Source: Clostridium sp. AN503
Lineage (GTDB): Bacteria > Bacillota > Clostridia > Lachnospirales > Lachnospiraceae
Direction of reading: 5' to 3'
Assembly (NCBI RefSeq): GCF_040719375.1
Contig: NZ_JBFDTP010000002.1
Location: forward strand, 1,860,001-1,924,000
Length of the DNA: 64,000 nucleotides
The notes below the pieces were generated by a model. That model had not been told where the DNA came from and ran no database searches. It saw only the letters and a program-made list of their open reading frames with translations. Position numbers and translations under genes: made by a program. Shown here piece by piece: positions 33,917 through 43,101 of the stretch (the stretch's first letter is position 1; every line of letters starts with the position of its first letter).

Positions 33917-35458
33917 TTAGTGAACGCCCAATGCATACAGGCTTCTCACCGTCTTAGGATAATCCTGAAGTACGATCAGCTCCATCAACTGGGCCTTTAA
34001 CTGTTCTTTGACCTTCGCATATTTCTCATTATATGCAAGGTTTTTCACCTCATCCTTATCCACATTTAAATCAAATAACTGCTCATTTCCATTTTGCGGG
34101 TACCAGGTATACCGGTATCCGGCTGTTACAATGGTCCGCGCCCAGTCACGAATGTCCATGGACCACACAGGATTATAGCTCTCAACATACGCCGCGGACC
34201 TCGGCCAGTCTTCCGGGCTTTCTGCAGCCTTAAGAAGAGAATATCCGCCTACTGCGGGTATCTCCTTTGCATCCACCTCCAGATATCTGCCCAGTTTGGG
34301 GACAAGCGGCATTCTGGTCTGTCCCATTTCCAAAATCGTTGGACAGATATCTTCTAACTGAATCATACAATCCAGCGTCATATCTTTTCCTATCCCGGGA
34401 CCGGCGATCACCAGCGGTACGCGGATACACGCATCATAATGCCGTTCTTCCTTTCCAAAAAAGCCATGGTCTCCCAGCAGATCCCCATGATCTGCCGTAA
34501 GAATGATATACGAATCCTTCAGGCGTCCTGATTCTTCCAGTTTGTCAAGCAGCATCCCCACCTGTTCGTCCATGTATATGAGGTCAGCAAAATAATGGAG
34601 CCTGAACCGCTCCGGATTATTGGTCAGTACCTTCCGGTTTCCAAAACATATCGGAGCCACTTCCTCCATCCATGTAGGAGGAAGCTCCCTGGGGATCCAT
34701 TCCTTCTTTACCCTGTCCAAATATTCCTCCGGCACTCCGTATGGACCATGAGGCTGCACATAGCTGATCTGCGCAAAGATCGGAGACTTATTTTCCTGGT
34801 CGATGAATTCCAGCGCATGCCGGGTGATCCATTCCGTCTGAGAAAGTTCTTTGGGAAACGGGAGGATATACGCCTCATGGGTTGGATCTGTCAGCTCCTG
34901 GCTGCTCCACGGAAACTTCTTTCTGGCCTTCTCAATACGCTCATATAGATTCTCCTTATTGGGGCCATATTCCCGAAACTCAGGAATCTGGGGCGCCCAT
35001 ATGGTGGCAAGCGCCTCATCCGCATACTCCGGGTGTTCCTCCAGGATCCAGTCCAGCCACTCACCGCCCCGTCCATCCTCTGTAGTATGGACCACGTCAA
35101 ATCCATATTGATGACAGTCTGTCCGGAATCCGGCATAATGCGGGTAAGCATGGAGTTTTCCGAAAAGTCCGGTCCGATACCCTGCACGCTGAAGCTGCCG
35201 CATAAAAGTAGGAAGCTCCGGGTCCAGATAATACCCATTCTCCAAAACTCCATGCCCGCGGGTGGAAAGCCCGGTCGCAATCGTTGCTCTGGCAGGGCTG
35301 CACACGGGATTGCTGGTATAGGTATTCGGGAATCTGGTCCCCATTTTTAAAAGCCGTTTAAAACCTGGCAGTTCACATGCGCCGCCCAACGCGGCTTCCA
35401 TCCATTTTGCCGACAGCGTATCAAACATAATCAAAAAAATATCTTTTGGTTCCGACAT
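33917..35458 (-). CDS. Cytosolic sulfatase (Cys-type)
   Basis: A 513-aa alkaline-phosphatase-fold sulfatase. The formylglycine site is CSPAR (Cys53) in SNPVCSPARATIATG, with LGDHGFFGKEERHYD and ILTADHGDLLGDHG for metal and sulfate contacts. There is no signal peptide, so it acts on imported sulfate esters. A Cys-type site needs anaerobic sulfatase-maturating enzyme or FGE; neither is in this window. It is the last gene of the operon that starts at the solute-binding protein (45107). Confidence 0.9.
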   Translation of the reverse strand: MSEPKDIFLIMFDTLSAKWMEAALGGACELPGFKRLLKMGTRFPNTYTSNPVCSPARATIATGLSTRGHGVLENGYYLDPELPTFMRQLQRAGYRTGLFGKLHAYPHYAGFRTDCHQYGFDVVHTTEDGRGGEWLDWILEEHPEYADEALATIWAPQIPEFREYGPNKENLYERIEKARKKFPWSSQELTDPTHEAYILPFPKELSQTEWITRHALEFIDQENKSPIFAQISYVQPHGPYGVPEEYLDRVKKEWIPRELPPTWMEEVAPICFGNRKVLTNNPERFRLHYFADLIYMDEQVGMLLDKLEESGRLKDSYIILTADHGDLLGDHGFFGKEERHYDACIRVPLVIAGPGIGKDMTLDCMIQLEDICPTILEMGQTRMPLVPKLGRYLEVDAKEIPAVGGYSLLKAAESPEDWPRSAAYVESYNPVWSMDIRDWARTIVTAGYRYTWYPQNGNEQLFDLNVDKDEVKNLAYNEKYAKVKEQLKAQLMELIVLQDYPKTVRSLYALGVH

Positions 35459-35474
35459 CCTCCATCTCCTTAAC

Positions 35475-36485
35475 TTATATAGACGCCGCCATATTTAATA
35501 TTTTTTCAACCATCTCCAAAGTATATAACCCGTCCTCACCGGTACATTCCGGCTCGGTATCATTGCACATACAGTCGATCACCGCTCTGTGCTGCTTGTA
35601 GCCAAAGGGCACCGTCTTAAGCGGCGGATACACCATACTGCCTTCTTCCGCCAAGCTGGGGCTTGTGACAGCCAGAGAGCCGTACCCTGTCCTGAGATAG
35701 ATACTTCCATTAGAGCCATGTATTTCCATAGTATAGCGGTTGCAATGGTATTTCTGTGTCCAGCTGATGTGATGGCTCACAATAGCCCCGCTCTTTAACC
35801 GGTACTGTGTCATGGCCCAGTCCTCGTTGTCCGGATAAACCGTCTCCCCAAGAATATTGCGCTCATGGATCTTCTGTCCCTTTGACGCATAGAGGACCTC
35901 CTCAATATCGCCTAAGAGATAACGGGTCAGATCGATCCCATGCACCCCCACGTCAATGATCGCCCCTCCCGGGCCGCACTGTTTTTCCTCATACTGCCAG
36001 GTGGAATAATCGCTTCCCGGCAGTGAATTCCTGATGTGGCACAGATAGATCTCCCCCAGTCCGCCTGAGGCGATATAGTCTTTTGCCCACTTAGTCTCCT
36101 CAAAATACCGGTGCATAAAGCTGACAAAAAGCTTGACGCCGTTGGCCCTGGCCGCTATGATCATCTGCCTGCACTCGTCCGCTGTCCGGGCAAACGGCTT
36201 CTGGACAAATATGGCCTTCTTTTCCTTTGCGGCTTCTACAGCGATCTCACAGTGGCTGTCATTTGGCGTAAGGATAAATACCAGATTAACATCCTTCCTT
36301 GCGACCGCCTTGTGATAATCCGTCTCAACCGCCGCCTCATGGCCCGCCGCACGCTCCGCCCGTTCTTTTATGATATCGCAGCAGACCGTGATCCTCGCTT
36401 CCGGGATCAACCGCAGCGCATCCATATGATAGCTGCTTATTTCACCACATCCGATGATCGCAACCCCAATCCTTTTTTCTTTCAT
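35475..36485 (-). CDS. Gfo/Idh/MocA oxidoreductase
   Basis: A 336-aa NAD(P)-dependent oxidoreductase. The Rossmann start is GVAIIGCGEISSYHMDAL, and the catalytic Lys lies in FVQKPFARTADECR. GGAIIDVGVHGIDLTRYLLG is the family's substrate region. It probably oxidises or epimerises a sugar or polyol released by the sulfatases. The ATG at 36485 overlaps the upstream sulfatase stop (ATGA); a longer frame runs into that gene and was rejected. Confidence 0.9.
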   Translation of the reverse strand: MKEKRIGVAIIGCGEISSYHMDALRLIPEARITVCCDIIKERAERAAGHEAAVETDYHKAVARKDVNLVFILTPNDSHCEIAVEAAKEKKAIFVQKPFARTADECRQMIIAARANGVKLFVSFMHRYFEETKWAKDYIASGGLGEIYLCHIRNSLPGSDYSTWQYEEKQCGPGGAIIDVGVHGIDLTRYLLGDIEEVLYASKGQKIHERNILGETVYPDNEDWAMTQYRLKSGAIVSHHISWTQKYHCNRYTMEIHGSNGSIYLRTGYGSLAVTSPSLAEEGSMVYPPLKTVPFGYKQHRAVIDCMCNDTEPECTGEDGLYTLEMVEKILNMAASI

Positions 36486-37813
36486 CCATGATTCCTTTCC
36501 CCCGGCCTTATTTTGGCCGAATAGTCTGTTTTTGCATTTACGATTGCCTCGCGTGGCGCTTCTATCAATCCGTCCATTAATGGATCCGCCGTTGCCTCCA
36601 TCCACTGCATAAGCTTTGATGACAATTCGTTCCGGATACCTGCGTATGCGGGATCATCTGCCAGATTTTGTTTTTCTCCCGGATCTGCGCACAGGTCATA
36701 AAGCTCCGTCTCCTGGTGGGGATTGTCATAATATCCCTGCTCCATAAGCAGCGTTTTAGCCGGGGAATCGTCGATATTCGCAAGCGCCACCGAAAGATCC
36801 GCATCGAATCTTCGGATAAGCTTATATTGCCTGGTGCGGACCGACCTCACCGGTTCATAAGACGCATGATAGGTGATTTCCGAATAAACCTCCGTCCTGA
36901 TTTCTGATGCCCGCCGCTCCAGAACCGGTAAAAAGGAAGTTCCCTGAAGCCAGTCCGGTTTTTCTATGCCGCACAGTTCGCAGAGCGTGGGGAAAATGTC
37001 CACCTGAGATATCAATGCATCACAAACCGTTCCTCTGGATGGATTTCCAGGATAATCAAGGATCAATCCCACGGATGTTCCGAGATCATACAAGGTACAT
37101 TTCATACCCGGCAGGGCCAGGCCGTGGTCCGTCGTATAGATCACGACGGTCTGCTCTGAAAGCCCGCTGTCAGAAAGAGCCTGAAGCACATTGCCTATGG
37201 CCCTGTCGGCAATTCTGACCGAGGTCATATAACCTGCCGTATCCTGTCTTATAACATCCGTATCCGGCAGTCCCGGCATCTTCATAACATATCCCGCGTC
37301 AATGTCACCGTCCGGTTCAGGATACTCCCTGTGGGTACTGAACAGGCCAAAGGACAGAAAAAACGGCCTGTCATGACCAGATCTTAAATATTCACTCACG
37401 CAAGCAGAATTGTCCATATCAAATGTCCTGGCGTCAAATTCCAGACATCCCATATCAAACTCCTGTGTGTCCAGGATGCGGGAATACCCGATGGAAGCCG
37501 CCTCTGCCGCTTCATGCTGGATGCCGCATAAAACCGTCTCATAGCCCTGGCTTTTAAAATAAGACGCCATATGACAGGAATAATCCGGCATTTCAAACCC
37601 TCTGTGGGCAAGGCCAAACATCCCGCAGCTATGGGGATACTGACCAGTCAGCAGGGCGGCCCGGCTGGGCGAGCAGGTCGGCGCGGCGCTGAATGCCGAG
37701 CGGAACAGGGTTCCTTTCTTTGCAAAATCCATAAGCGCCGGAGTGTCCACCTGATATCCGTAGGGCTGTATAAAACAGCCCGTGTCATGGGTATGGATAT
37801 AAAGGATATTCAT
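36482..37813 (-). CDS. Cytosolic sulfatase (Cys-type)
   Basis: A 443-aa sulfatase with the formylglycine motif CSPSR (Cys47) in AAPTCSPSRAALLTGQYPH and the metal site IYTTDHGLALPGMKCTLYD. It lacks a secretion signal. The ATG at 37813 lies 1 bp after the upstream oxidoreductase stop and follows AGGTGG. It is distinct from the 33917 sulfatase, so the substrate may carry more than one sulfate or the operon handles several esters. Confidence 0.9.
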   Translation of the reverse strand: MNILYIHTHDTGCFIQPYGYQVDTPALMDFAKKGTLFRSAFSAAPTCSPSRAALLTGQYPHSCGMFGLAHRGFEMPDYSCHMASYFKSQGYETVLCGIQHEAAEAASIGYSRILDTQEFDMGCLEFDARTFDMDNSACVSEYLRSGHDRPFFLSFGLFSTHREYPEPDGDIDAGYVMKMPGLPDTDVIRQDTAGYMTSVRIADRAIGNVLQALSDSGLSEQTVVIYTTDHGLALPGMKCTLYDLGTSVGLILDYPGNPSRGTVCDALISQVDIFPTLCELCGIEKPDWLQGTSFLPVLERRASEIRTEVYSEITYHASYEPVRSVRTRQYKLIRRFDADLSVALANIDDSPAKTLLMEQGYYDNPHQETELYDLCADPGEKQNLADDPAYAGIRNELSSKLMQWMEATADPLMDGLIEAPREAIVNAKTDYSAKIRPGERNHG

Positions 37814-37814
37814 A

Positions 37815-38855
37815 CTATTCCACCTCAACCAAATGCTGTTTCTCTGCCGCCTCGTATACTGCCTTTGCCACCCGGATGCAGGCAAGGCCATCGTTTCCAT
37901 CCGGATTCGCCGGAAGCCCATCCCGGATCATCTTGACAAAATCCTCATGCTGGGTATAACCAAAGGGGACATAGGGAAGTTCCTTAGAAACCCAGTTTGC
38001 CTGCTCTCCGGGACGCACCTTCGCCACAGTCAGCATTCCCATGGTCCCTCTCAAAAAGAGCGAGCCTTCATCCCCGAAGATCTCCATGGAAAACCGGTCG
38101 GTCGTGGACCAGTGGTGCCAGCTTATGAGCTGATTGACTAAAACCCCGTTTTTCGTCCGGTAGACAACGGTTGCGTGATCCTCGTTATCCGGCTGTACCG
38201 CTTCTCCGTTGCTCATCACCGTATCTCGGAAACGTCCCGTATCCGCATACAGTACCTCCCCGATCTCCCCGATCAGATACCGCACCAGATCGATCCCATG
38301 CACCCCGATATCCATCACGGCGCCGCCGCCCACATTTTCTTTTTTATAGAACCATTTGCTGACTGTGGAAGTGGCTCCGGGGGCATTTAATACGCGCACC
38401 ATATTGATATTTCCAATATACCCGGTCCGGATCATCTCCTTCGCCTCCTCGATCCCCGCCAGATAACGGTGCATAAAACTCACAAAGAGCTGGACGCCGT
38501 TTTCCCTGCACGCATCGATCATCCGCTGGCATTCCTCCACATCCCTGGCCATGGGCTTGGTGATGAAAACATGTTTTTTATAAGAAGCCGCAAGCTCTGT
38601 CATCTCACAGTGATTGTAGTTGGGCGTCAGGATCACTACGCCCTGGACCTCCTCCAGCCCGAGAAGTTCCCTGGCATCCGTAAAGATATGTTCCTCCGGT
38701 ACTCCGAAAAATCCAGCCGCCTGTCTGGCTCTATCAGGGATCAGGTCGCAGACTGCCACAACACGGCAGCCCATCACCGATTTCAGAGCCGGCATATGAT
38801 ATTGTTTCGCGATGGCGCCGCAGCCGATCACCGCCAGTTTTACGATATTATCCAT
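37815..38855 (-). CDS. Gfo/Idh/MocA oxidoreductase
   Basis: A 346-aa protein with KLAVIGCGAIAKQYHMPALK, the catalytic Lys in FITKPMARDVEECQRM, and GGGAVMDIGVHGIDLVRYLIG. It is clearly related to the copies at 35475 and 38855, and all three are in one operon, as in many pathways that remodel unusual sugars or inositols. Its start and the 38855 gene's stop share one base. Confidence 0.9.
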   Translation of the reverse strand: MDNIVKLAVIGCGAIAKQYHMPALKSVMGCRVVAVCDLIPDRARQAAGFFGVPEEHIFTDARELLGLEEVQGVVILTPNYNHCEMTELAASYKKHVFITKPMARDVEECQRMIDACRENGVQLFVSFMHRYLAGIEEAKEMIRTGYIGNINMVRVLNAPGATSTVSKWFYKKENVGGGAVMDIGVHGIDLVRYLIGEIGEVLYADTGRFRDTVMSNGEAVQPDNEDHATVVYRTKNGVLVNQLISWHHWSTTDRFSMEIFGDEGSLFLRGTMGMLTVAKVRPGEQANWVSKELPYVPFGYTQHEDFVKMIRDGLPANPDGNDGLACIRVAKAVYEAAEKQHLVEVE

Positions 38856-39901
38856 TATTCCACCTCCTGAAAGCAGATTGTTCTTCCTTCTCTCGCCGAC
38901 CGGTACGCCCCCAGTATAAGCTCCAGCGCATCCCTTCCATTATAGAGCGTAGACGGGAACGGATCGCCTGATATAAGGCAGTCCGCAAAGCACGAGGCTA
39001 CCTTTTCATGGATCTGCATGAAATTGATCGGGATCCTCGGATTCTGCCAGCCTTTCATCCCGGACTTCCTGCTGTACACCTGCAATGGGAAATTGTTTTC
39101 CCCGTTGACCGCTGTCGAGGCACAGTCGTTGGCCTGCTGCATGATCGTCCCTTCCGTGCCGAAGATCTCCGTCGTAACCGAAGCCGCCTCAAACAGCCAG
39201 GATGAATGCAGGGACCCGACAATCCCATCCGCAAATTCAACGATCGCGATCCCATTGTCATCCACCGGGACATTTCTTCCGTGCTCCGCAATCCTGGCGG
39301 TGACGCTTACGGGTTTTCCAAACATCCAGATCAAAAAGTCGGCCGCATGGATCCCCTCATCCAGAAATGCTCCGCCCCCGGCCTCCTGTAAATGCGTAAA
39401 CCAGCGGTACTTCTCCGGCAGCTCCCCGGTCGCGGCCCACCCGATCCCATGGCGCTTCCGGAAGGTGGTCACGGTTCCGATCTCATGTTCCTCCAGCATC
39501 TTTTTGATCCGTGTGTTGACCGGATCGAGCCGCATGGGAAATGCCTGCATAAAACGCACTCCGGCCTGCTCCACCGCCTGTATCATCCTGTCACAGTCTT
39601 CCAGGGTCACAGCCGTCGGTTTCTCGCAAAGGATGTCTTTGCCTGCCGCCGCTGCCGCGACCGTATACTCTGCATGTCTGCTGTTCTCAGAACAGATCCC
39701 GACTGCATCGATTGCCGGATCGCCCAAAAGCTCCTCCAGCGTCTCATACCGGCGCACCCCGAACTGCTCCGCCCATTTCGCAGCCCGCTCCGGATCCGCG
39801 TCCCACACGCCGGCAAGCTCCGCCTCCGTATGCATGTGCCATGCCCGCGCCCAGTGGTCTGCATGGGGATGCGCTACCCCGATCATCGCTATATGTATCA
39901 T
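38855..39901 (-). CDS. Gfo/Idh/MocA oxidoreductase
   Basis: A 348-aa protein. The Rossmann region is MIHIAMIGVAHPHADHWARA, where the glycine loop is altered (GVAHPHA instead of GxGxxG), and the canonical EKP is present in ILCEKPTAVTLEDCDRM. The substrate region includes GGGAFLDEGIHAADFLIWMFG. It is the most divergent of the three oxidoreductases. It lies 31 bp downstream of the TIM-barrel isomerase gene. Confidence 0.88.
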   Translation of the reverse strand: MIHIAMIGVAHPHADHWARAWHMHTEAELAGVWDADPERAAKWAEQFGVRRYETLEELLGDPAIDAVGICSENSRHAEYTVAAAAAGKDILCEKPTAVTLEDCDRMIQAVEQAGVRFMQAFPMRLDPVNTRIKKMLEEHEIGTVTTFRKRHGIGWAATGELPEKYRWFTHLQEAGGGAFLDEGIHAADFLIWMFGKPVSVTARIAEHGRNVPVDDNGIAIVEFADGIVGSLHSSWLFEAASVTTEIFGTEGTIMQQANDCASTAVNGENNFPLQVYSRKSGMKGWQNPRIPINFMQIHEKVASCFADCLISGDPFPSTLYNGRDALELILGAYRSAREGRTICFQEVE

Positions 39902-39931
39902 CTGATTTCTCCTTTCCTTCTGCCCCTTCTC

Positions 39932-40789
39932 CTACTGATCCAACAGAAGCCGGACCAGCTCACAGGCCTTCTTTAAGTGTTCCGAAACCTTTTCCCAGTC
40001 CTTCCAGCCCTCTGTCCCATGGACTGAGATGTTATACCAGCCCTGATATCCCATTTCCTTAAAGTTCCTTATCTGTTTTTCAAAATCCCGCCGGCCTCCG
40101 CCGGGTAACTGTTCCTCCCCCGCGCCAAACGCCCGGTCGCTGTACGGGAAGCGGAAATCCTTTTTCACATCCCACAGATACAGCATATAGACCCGTTCTG
40201 AAGACACCAGTCTATAAATATCCTCCGCTTCATATCCCCTGGCGCTGCAGTGGGACGGAGCAAGGATATAGGACAGTCCATCGCCTTCTATCTCCTGGTC
40301 TGTTCTGTATATCTGGAACAGATACTCATTGTGCGTATAGCAGTGGGGTACCTCGATCCCTACACGCAGGCCCATCTCCCGGGCCAGTTCTATCTGACTC
40401 CTCAGATCCTCCATGTATTCCTCAAAGCTCCCTCTTTCCCTTCCAAATGGGACCGCGCCGGGATTTAGATTGGTCATATTATCAGCCCAGTCAACGGATT
40501 GGGCCGGTTCCCATATCACCACCGGGATTCCGAGCCTGGACGCAAACTCCATCCTCTTTTTCCGTTCCTTATCATCCATCAAAAACAAAGACATGGAGAC
40601 CGCCGTCATTTCGTATTTTAAAAGCAGTTCCCTTATCTCCTCCACACTGTCCCTGTCCGGATTTGCATGATCGCAGATCGCCGGGCAGGACCAGATATCC
40701 ACATGATGGATATCCAGCTTTGCCATCTCACGCAGAGCCGTTTCAAAGGAATGGGACGCATATAAATTTGAACCACAACAAAGTTTCAT
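39932..40789 (-). CDS. Sugar phosphate isomerase/epimerase-like TIM barrel (AP_endonuc_2 fold)
   Basis: A 285-aa xylose-isomerase-like TIM-barrel protein: IHHVDIWSCPAIC, a Glu-containing GIEVPHCYTHNEYLF, YILAPSHCSARGYEAEDI, and YMLYLWDVKKDFRFP. Such enzymes isomerise or epimerise sugars, keto-inositols and similar compounds and often accompany Gfo/Idh/MocA enzymes. The ATG pair at 40792/40789 lies right after the ABC ATPase stop; the second was chosen. Confidence 0.84.
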   Translation of the reverse strand: MKLCCGSNLYASHSFETALREMAKLDIHHVDIWSCPAICDHANPDRDSVEEIRELLLKYEMTAVSMSLFLMDDKERKKRMEFASRLGIPVVIWEPAQSVDWADNMTNLNPGAVPFGRERGSFEEYMEDLRSQIELAREMGLRVGIEVPHCYTHNEYLFQIYRTDQEIEGDGLSYILAPSHCSARGYEAEDIYRLVSSERVYMLYLWDVKKDFRFPYSDRAFGAGEEQLPGGGRRDFEKQIRNFKEMGYQGWYNISVHGTEGWKDWEKVSEHLKKACELVRLLLDQ

Positions 40790-40794
40790 CATTC

Positions 40795-41544
40795 TCACCA
40801 CCATTTAATCATATCAGTCACATCGCTTCGTATTTTAATAAATTCCGGCGAGGAAATGTCCCTGGGCCTTGGCATATGGATCTCCACAACTTCCTTTACC
40901 GCCGCCGGCTTCTGTGACAGGATCAGGATCCTGTCCGCCAGATATACCGCTTCCTCAATATTGTGGGTTATGAACAGGACCGTGCTTCCCAGCTCTTTCC
41001 ACAACCGTATCACTTCATCCTCCAGATAAAATCTGGTCTTGATATCCATCTGGCTGTAAGGCTCATCCATCAAAAGCAGATCCGGCTCCATGGCAAAGGC
41101 TCTCCCTATGACCACCTTCTGCTCCGCACTGGATGCCAGTTCATGTGGGAATTTGTCCAGCTCCGGCTCTAACCCCATCAATTTGGCGATCTCTCCCACC
41201 TTTTTTTCAATATGGTCTTTTGATTTCTTCTTTAAGCTCATGGCGAATCCCAGGTTGTCCCGCACCGTCAGCCAGGGATACGCAGTCGGCTCCTGAAACA
41301 CAAAGGCCAGATTATGTTTTTTCGGGTTGGCCTCCACCCCATCGATCAGGATCTCCCCTGAAGTAGGGCTTGTAAGGCAGGTCAGCAGATTTAGGAATGT
41401 GGTCTTGCCGCATCCGGTAGGCCCTACCACGCAGATAAATTCCCCTTCCCTGACATCAAAGCTGCAATTTTTAAGCACCTCAAGGTCCCCATAATTCTTG
41501 CACAGGTTCCGGACCTCAACCTTGTTTCTTCTGTTGTCTGTCAT
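40795..41544 (-). CDS. ABC transporter ATPase (NitT/TauT type) with atypical signature
   Basis: A 249-aa ATPase: Walker A GPTGCGKTTFLNLL, Q-loop FVFQEPTAYPWLTV, Walker B LLLMDEPYSQMD, and the switch His in FITHNIEEA. The signature region reads ELASSAEQKVVIGRA in place of LSGGQ, so one ATP site of the dimer is probably weak. A GTG eight codons upstream is possible, but the ATG at 41544 has GGGAG at 5 bases. It pairs with the canonical ATPase at 41561. Confidence 0.88.
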   Translation of the reverse strand: MTDNRRNKVEVRNLCKNYGDLEVLKNCSFDVREGEFICVVGPTGCGKTTFLNLLTCLTSPTSGEILIDGVEANPKKHNLAFVFQEPTAYPWLTVRDNLGFAMSLKKKSKDHIEKKVGEIAKLMGLEPELDKFPHELASSAEQKVVIGRAFAMEPDLLLMDEPYSQMDIKTRFYLEDEVIRLWKELGSTVLFITHNIEEAVYLADRILILSQKPAAVKEVVEIHMPRPRDISSPEFIKIRSDVTDMIKWW

Positions 41545-41560
41545 ATTGTCTCCCACAGGC

Positions 41561-42331
41561 TCACTCACCTCCCAGATCCAGATCCATCATATCAGCTACC
41601 TCCTGGCGGATCTTCAAGAACTCTTCACTCATATTATCCCGGGGCCGCCCCACTCCATTTAGATCAAACACATGCTTGACCGAGGCCGGCTTTTTGCTGA
41701 ACAGGATGATACGGTCCGCCAGATACACCGCTTCCTCGATGTTATTGGTCACGAAAATGACGGTCCGTTTTTCTTTCGACCAGATCTTAAGGATCTCGTC
41801 CTCCATGGCATATCTGGTCTGGGCATCCAGCGCCCCGAACGGTTCATCCATCAAAAGCACCTCCGGCGCATTGGCATATGCCCTTGCGATCCCCACACGC
41901 TGTTTCATTCCTCCCGACAGTTGATGGGGAAAGGAGGATTCAAATCCGGCCAGCCCTACCAGCTCGATATAGCGTCTGGCAGTCTCCCTTCGCTGCGCCT
42001 TTGGAACGCCTGCGTATTTCAGCCCAAATTCCACATTGCCCTCTACGGTCAGCCAGGGCAGCAGGCAGACCCGCTGGAATACCATAGCGATCTTCGTCGT
42101 GATATCCGTTTTTTTCTTTCCATCGAGGAGCACCTCCCCCACAGTCGGTTCCATAAGCCCGGATACCATGGACAGGATCACGCTCTTGCCGCATTGTCCG
42201 GGGCCAAGAAGAACCACGAATTCATTTTCTCTTACATCGATGGATACGTCATCTACCACCAGTGATTCTGTTTTTTCGGTGACAAATATTTTTGTCAGAT
42301 TCCGTACACTCAGTTTAAATCTGTCCTCCAC
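41561..42331 (-). CDS. ABC transporter ATPase (NitT/TauT type)
   Basis: A 256-aa ATPase: Walker A GPGQCGKSVILSMV, FQRVCLLPWLTVEGN, the canonical signature HQLSGGMKQRVGIARA, and Walker B LLMDEPFGALDAQTR. It starts with GTG at 42331, with GGAAG 8 bases upstream, and overlaps the permease stop by 22 bp. The two ATPases and two permeases suggest a heteromeric importer. Confidence 0.9.
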   Translation of the reverse strand: MEDRFKLSVRNLTKIFVTEKTESLVVDDVSIDVRENEFVVLLGPGQCGKSVILSMVSGLMEPTVGEVLLDGKKKTDITTKIAMVFQRVCLLPWLTVEGNVEFGLKYAGVPKAQRRETARRYIELVGLAGFESSFPHQLSGGMKQRVGIARAYANAPEVLLMDEPFGALDAQTRYAMEDEILKIWSKEKRTVIFVTNNIEEAVYLADRIILFSKKPASVKHVFDLNGVGRPRDNMSEEFLKIRQEVADMMDLDLGGE

Positions 42332-43098
42332 GGGCTAAGCTTCCTTTCTATAATCGTAAATACTGCCGACATCAGCGCTCCGATCACCCCGATAAAGATC
42401 ATGGCAACCAGGACCAGCTCAATATCATTGCTGTCTGAGCCTCTTGTCACAAGAAATCCGAGACCCGACTTGGCGGAGATCATCTCTGCTGCGAGAACCA
42501 CGCCCCATCCGGTGGTCAAGGCGGTTTTTAATCCGGCCATGATGGAGGGAAGCGCCGACGGAAACACAATATCCGTCAGAAGGCGGACTCCGTTTACCCC
42601 AAACATCCTTCCCACCGCGATATTATCCCGGCTCGCCAGTTCTACGCCTGCATAGGTATTGACCACGATCGCCATAAATGTGCCGATAAATACCAGTATG
42701 ATCTTGGACGACTCATAAATCCCGCACCAGATAGAGATGAGCGGAACCCACGCCAGCGGAGGAATGGGGCGGATGATCTCAAAGACTGGCTGGAATACCG
42801 CCCGAAACCGCCTGTTCCATCCGATGGCTGTTCCAAACGGGATTCCCAGGACGGTCGCAATACTGAGTCCCATAAAAACGCGTTTTAAACTTGCCCATAT
42901 ATGTCCTGCCATGGACGTCTGCGCGATCGGATTTTCAAGCAGACCTAAAAATTTTTTCCACACCTGAACCGGTGTCGGCAGAAACTGGTTGTTCGTTCCG
43001 GAATAAAGGATCCATGCCAATATCAGGATCGCCACAGAAGCTAACGGCAATATATCCATCCACCGGACCTTGATACCTGATCTGTTTTTCTCTTTCAT
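42310..43098 (-). CDS. ABC transporter permease (SsuC/TauC type)
   Basis: A 262-aa permease with about six membrane helices and the EAA-like cytoplasmic loop GVELASRDNIAVGRMFGVNG, after RPIPPLAWVPLISIWCGI. It would form the channel together with the second permease for a substrate such as a sulfonate or sulfate ester. It follows the other permease by 3 bp. Confidence 0.9.
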   Translation of the reverse strand: MKEKNRSGIKVRWMDILPLASVAILILAWILYSGTNNQFLPTPVQVWKKFLGLLENPIAQTSMAGHIWASLKRVFMGLSIATVLGIPFGTAIGWNRRFRAVFQPVFEIIRPIPPLAWVPLISIWCGIYESSKIILVFIGTFMAIVVNTYAGVELASRDNIAVGRMFGVNGVRLLTDIVFPSALPSIMAGLKTALTTGWGVVLAAEMISAKSGLGFLVTRGSDSNDIELVLVAMIFIGVIGALMSAVFTIIERKLSPWRTDLN

Positions 43099-43101
43099 GA
43101 T

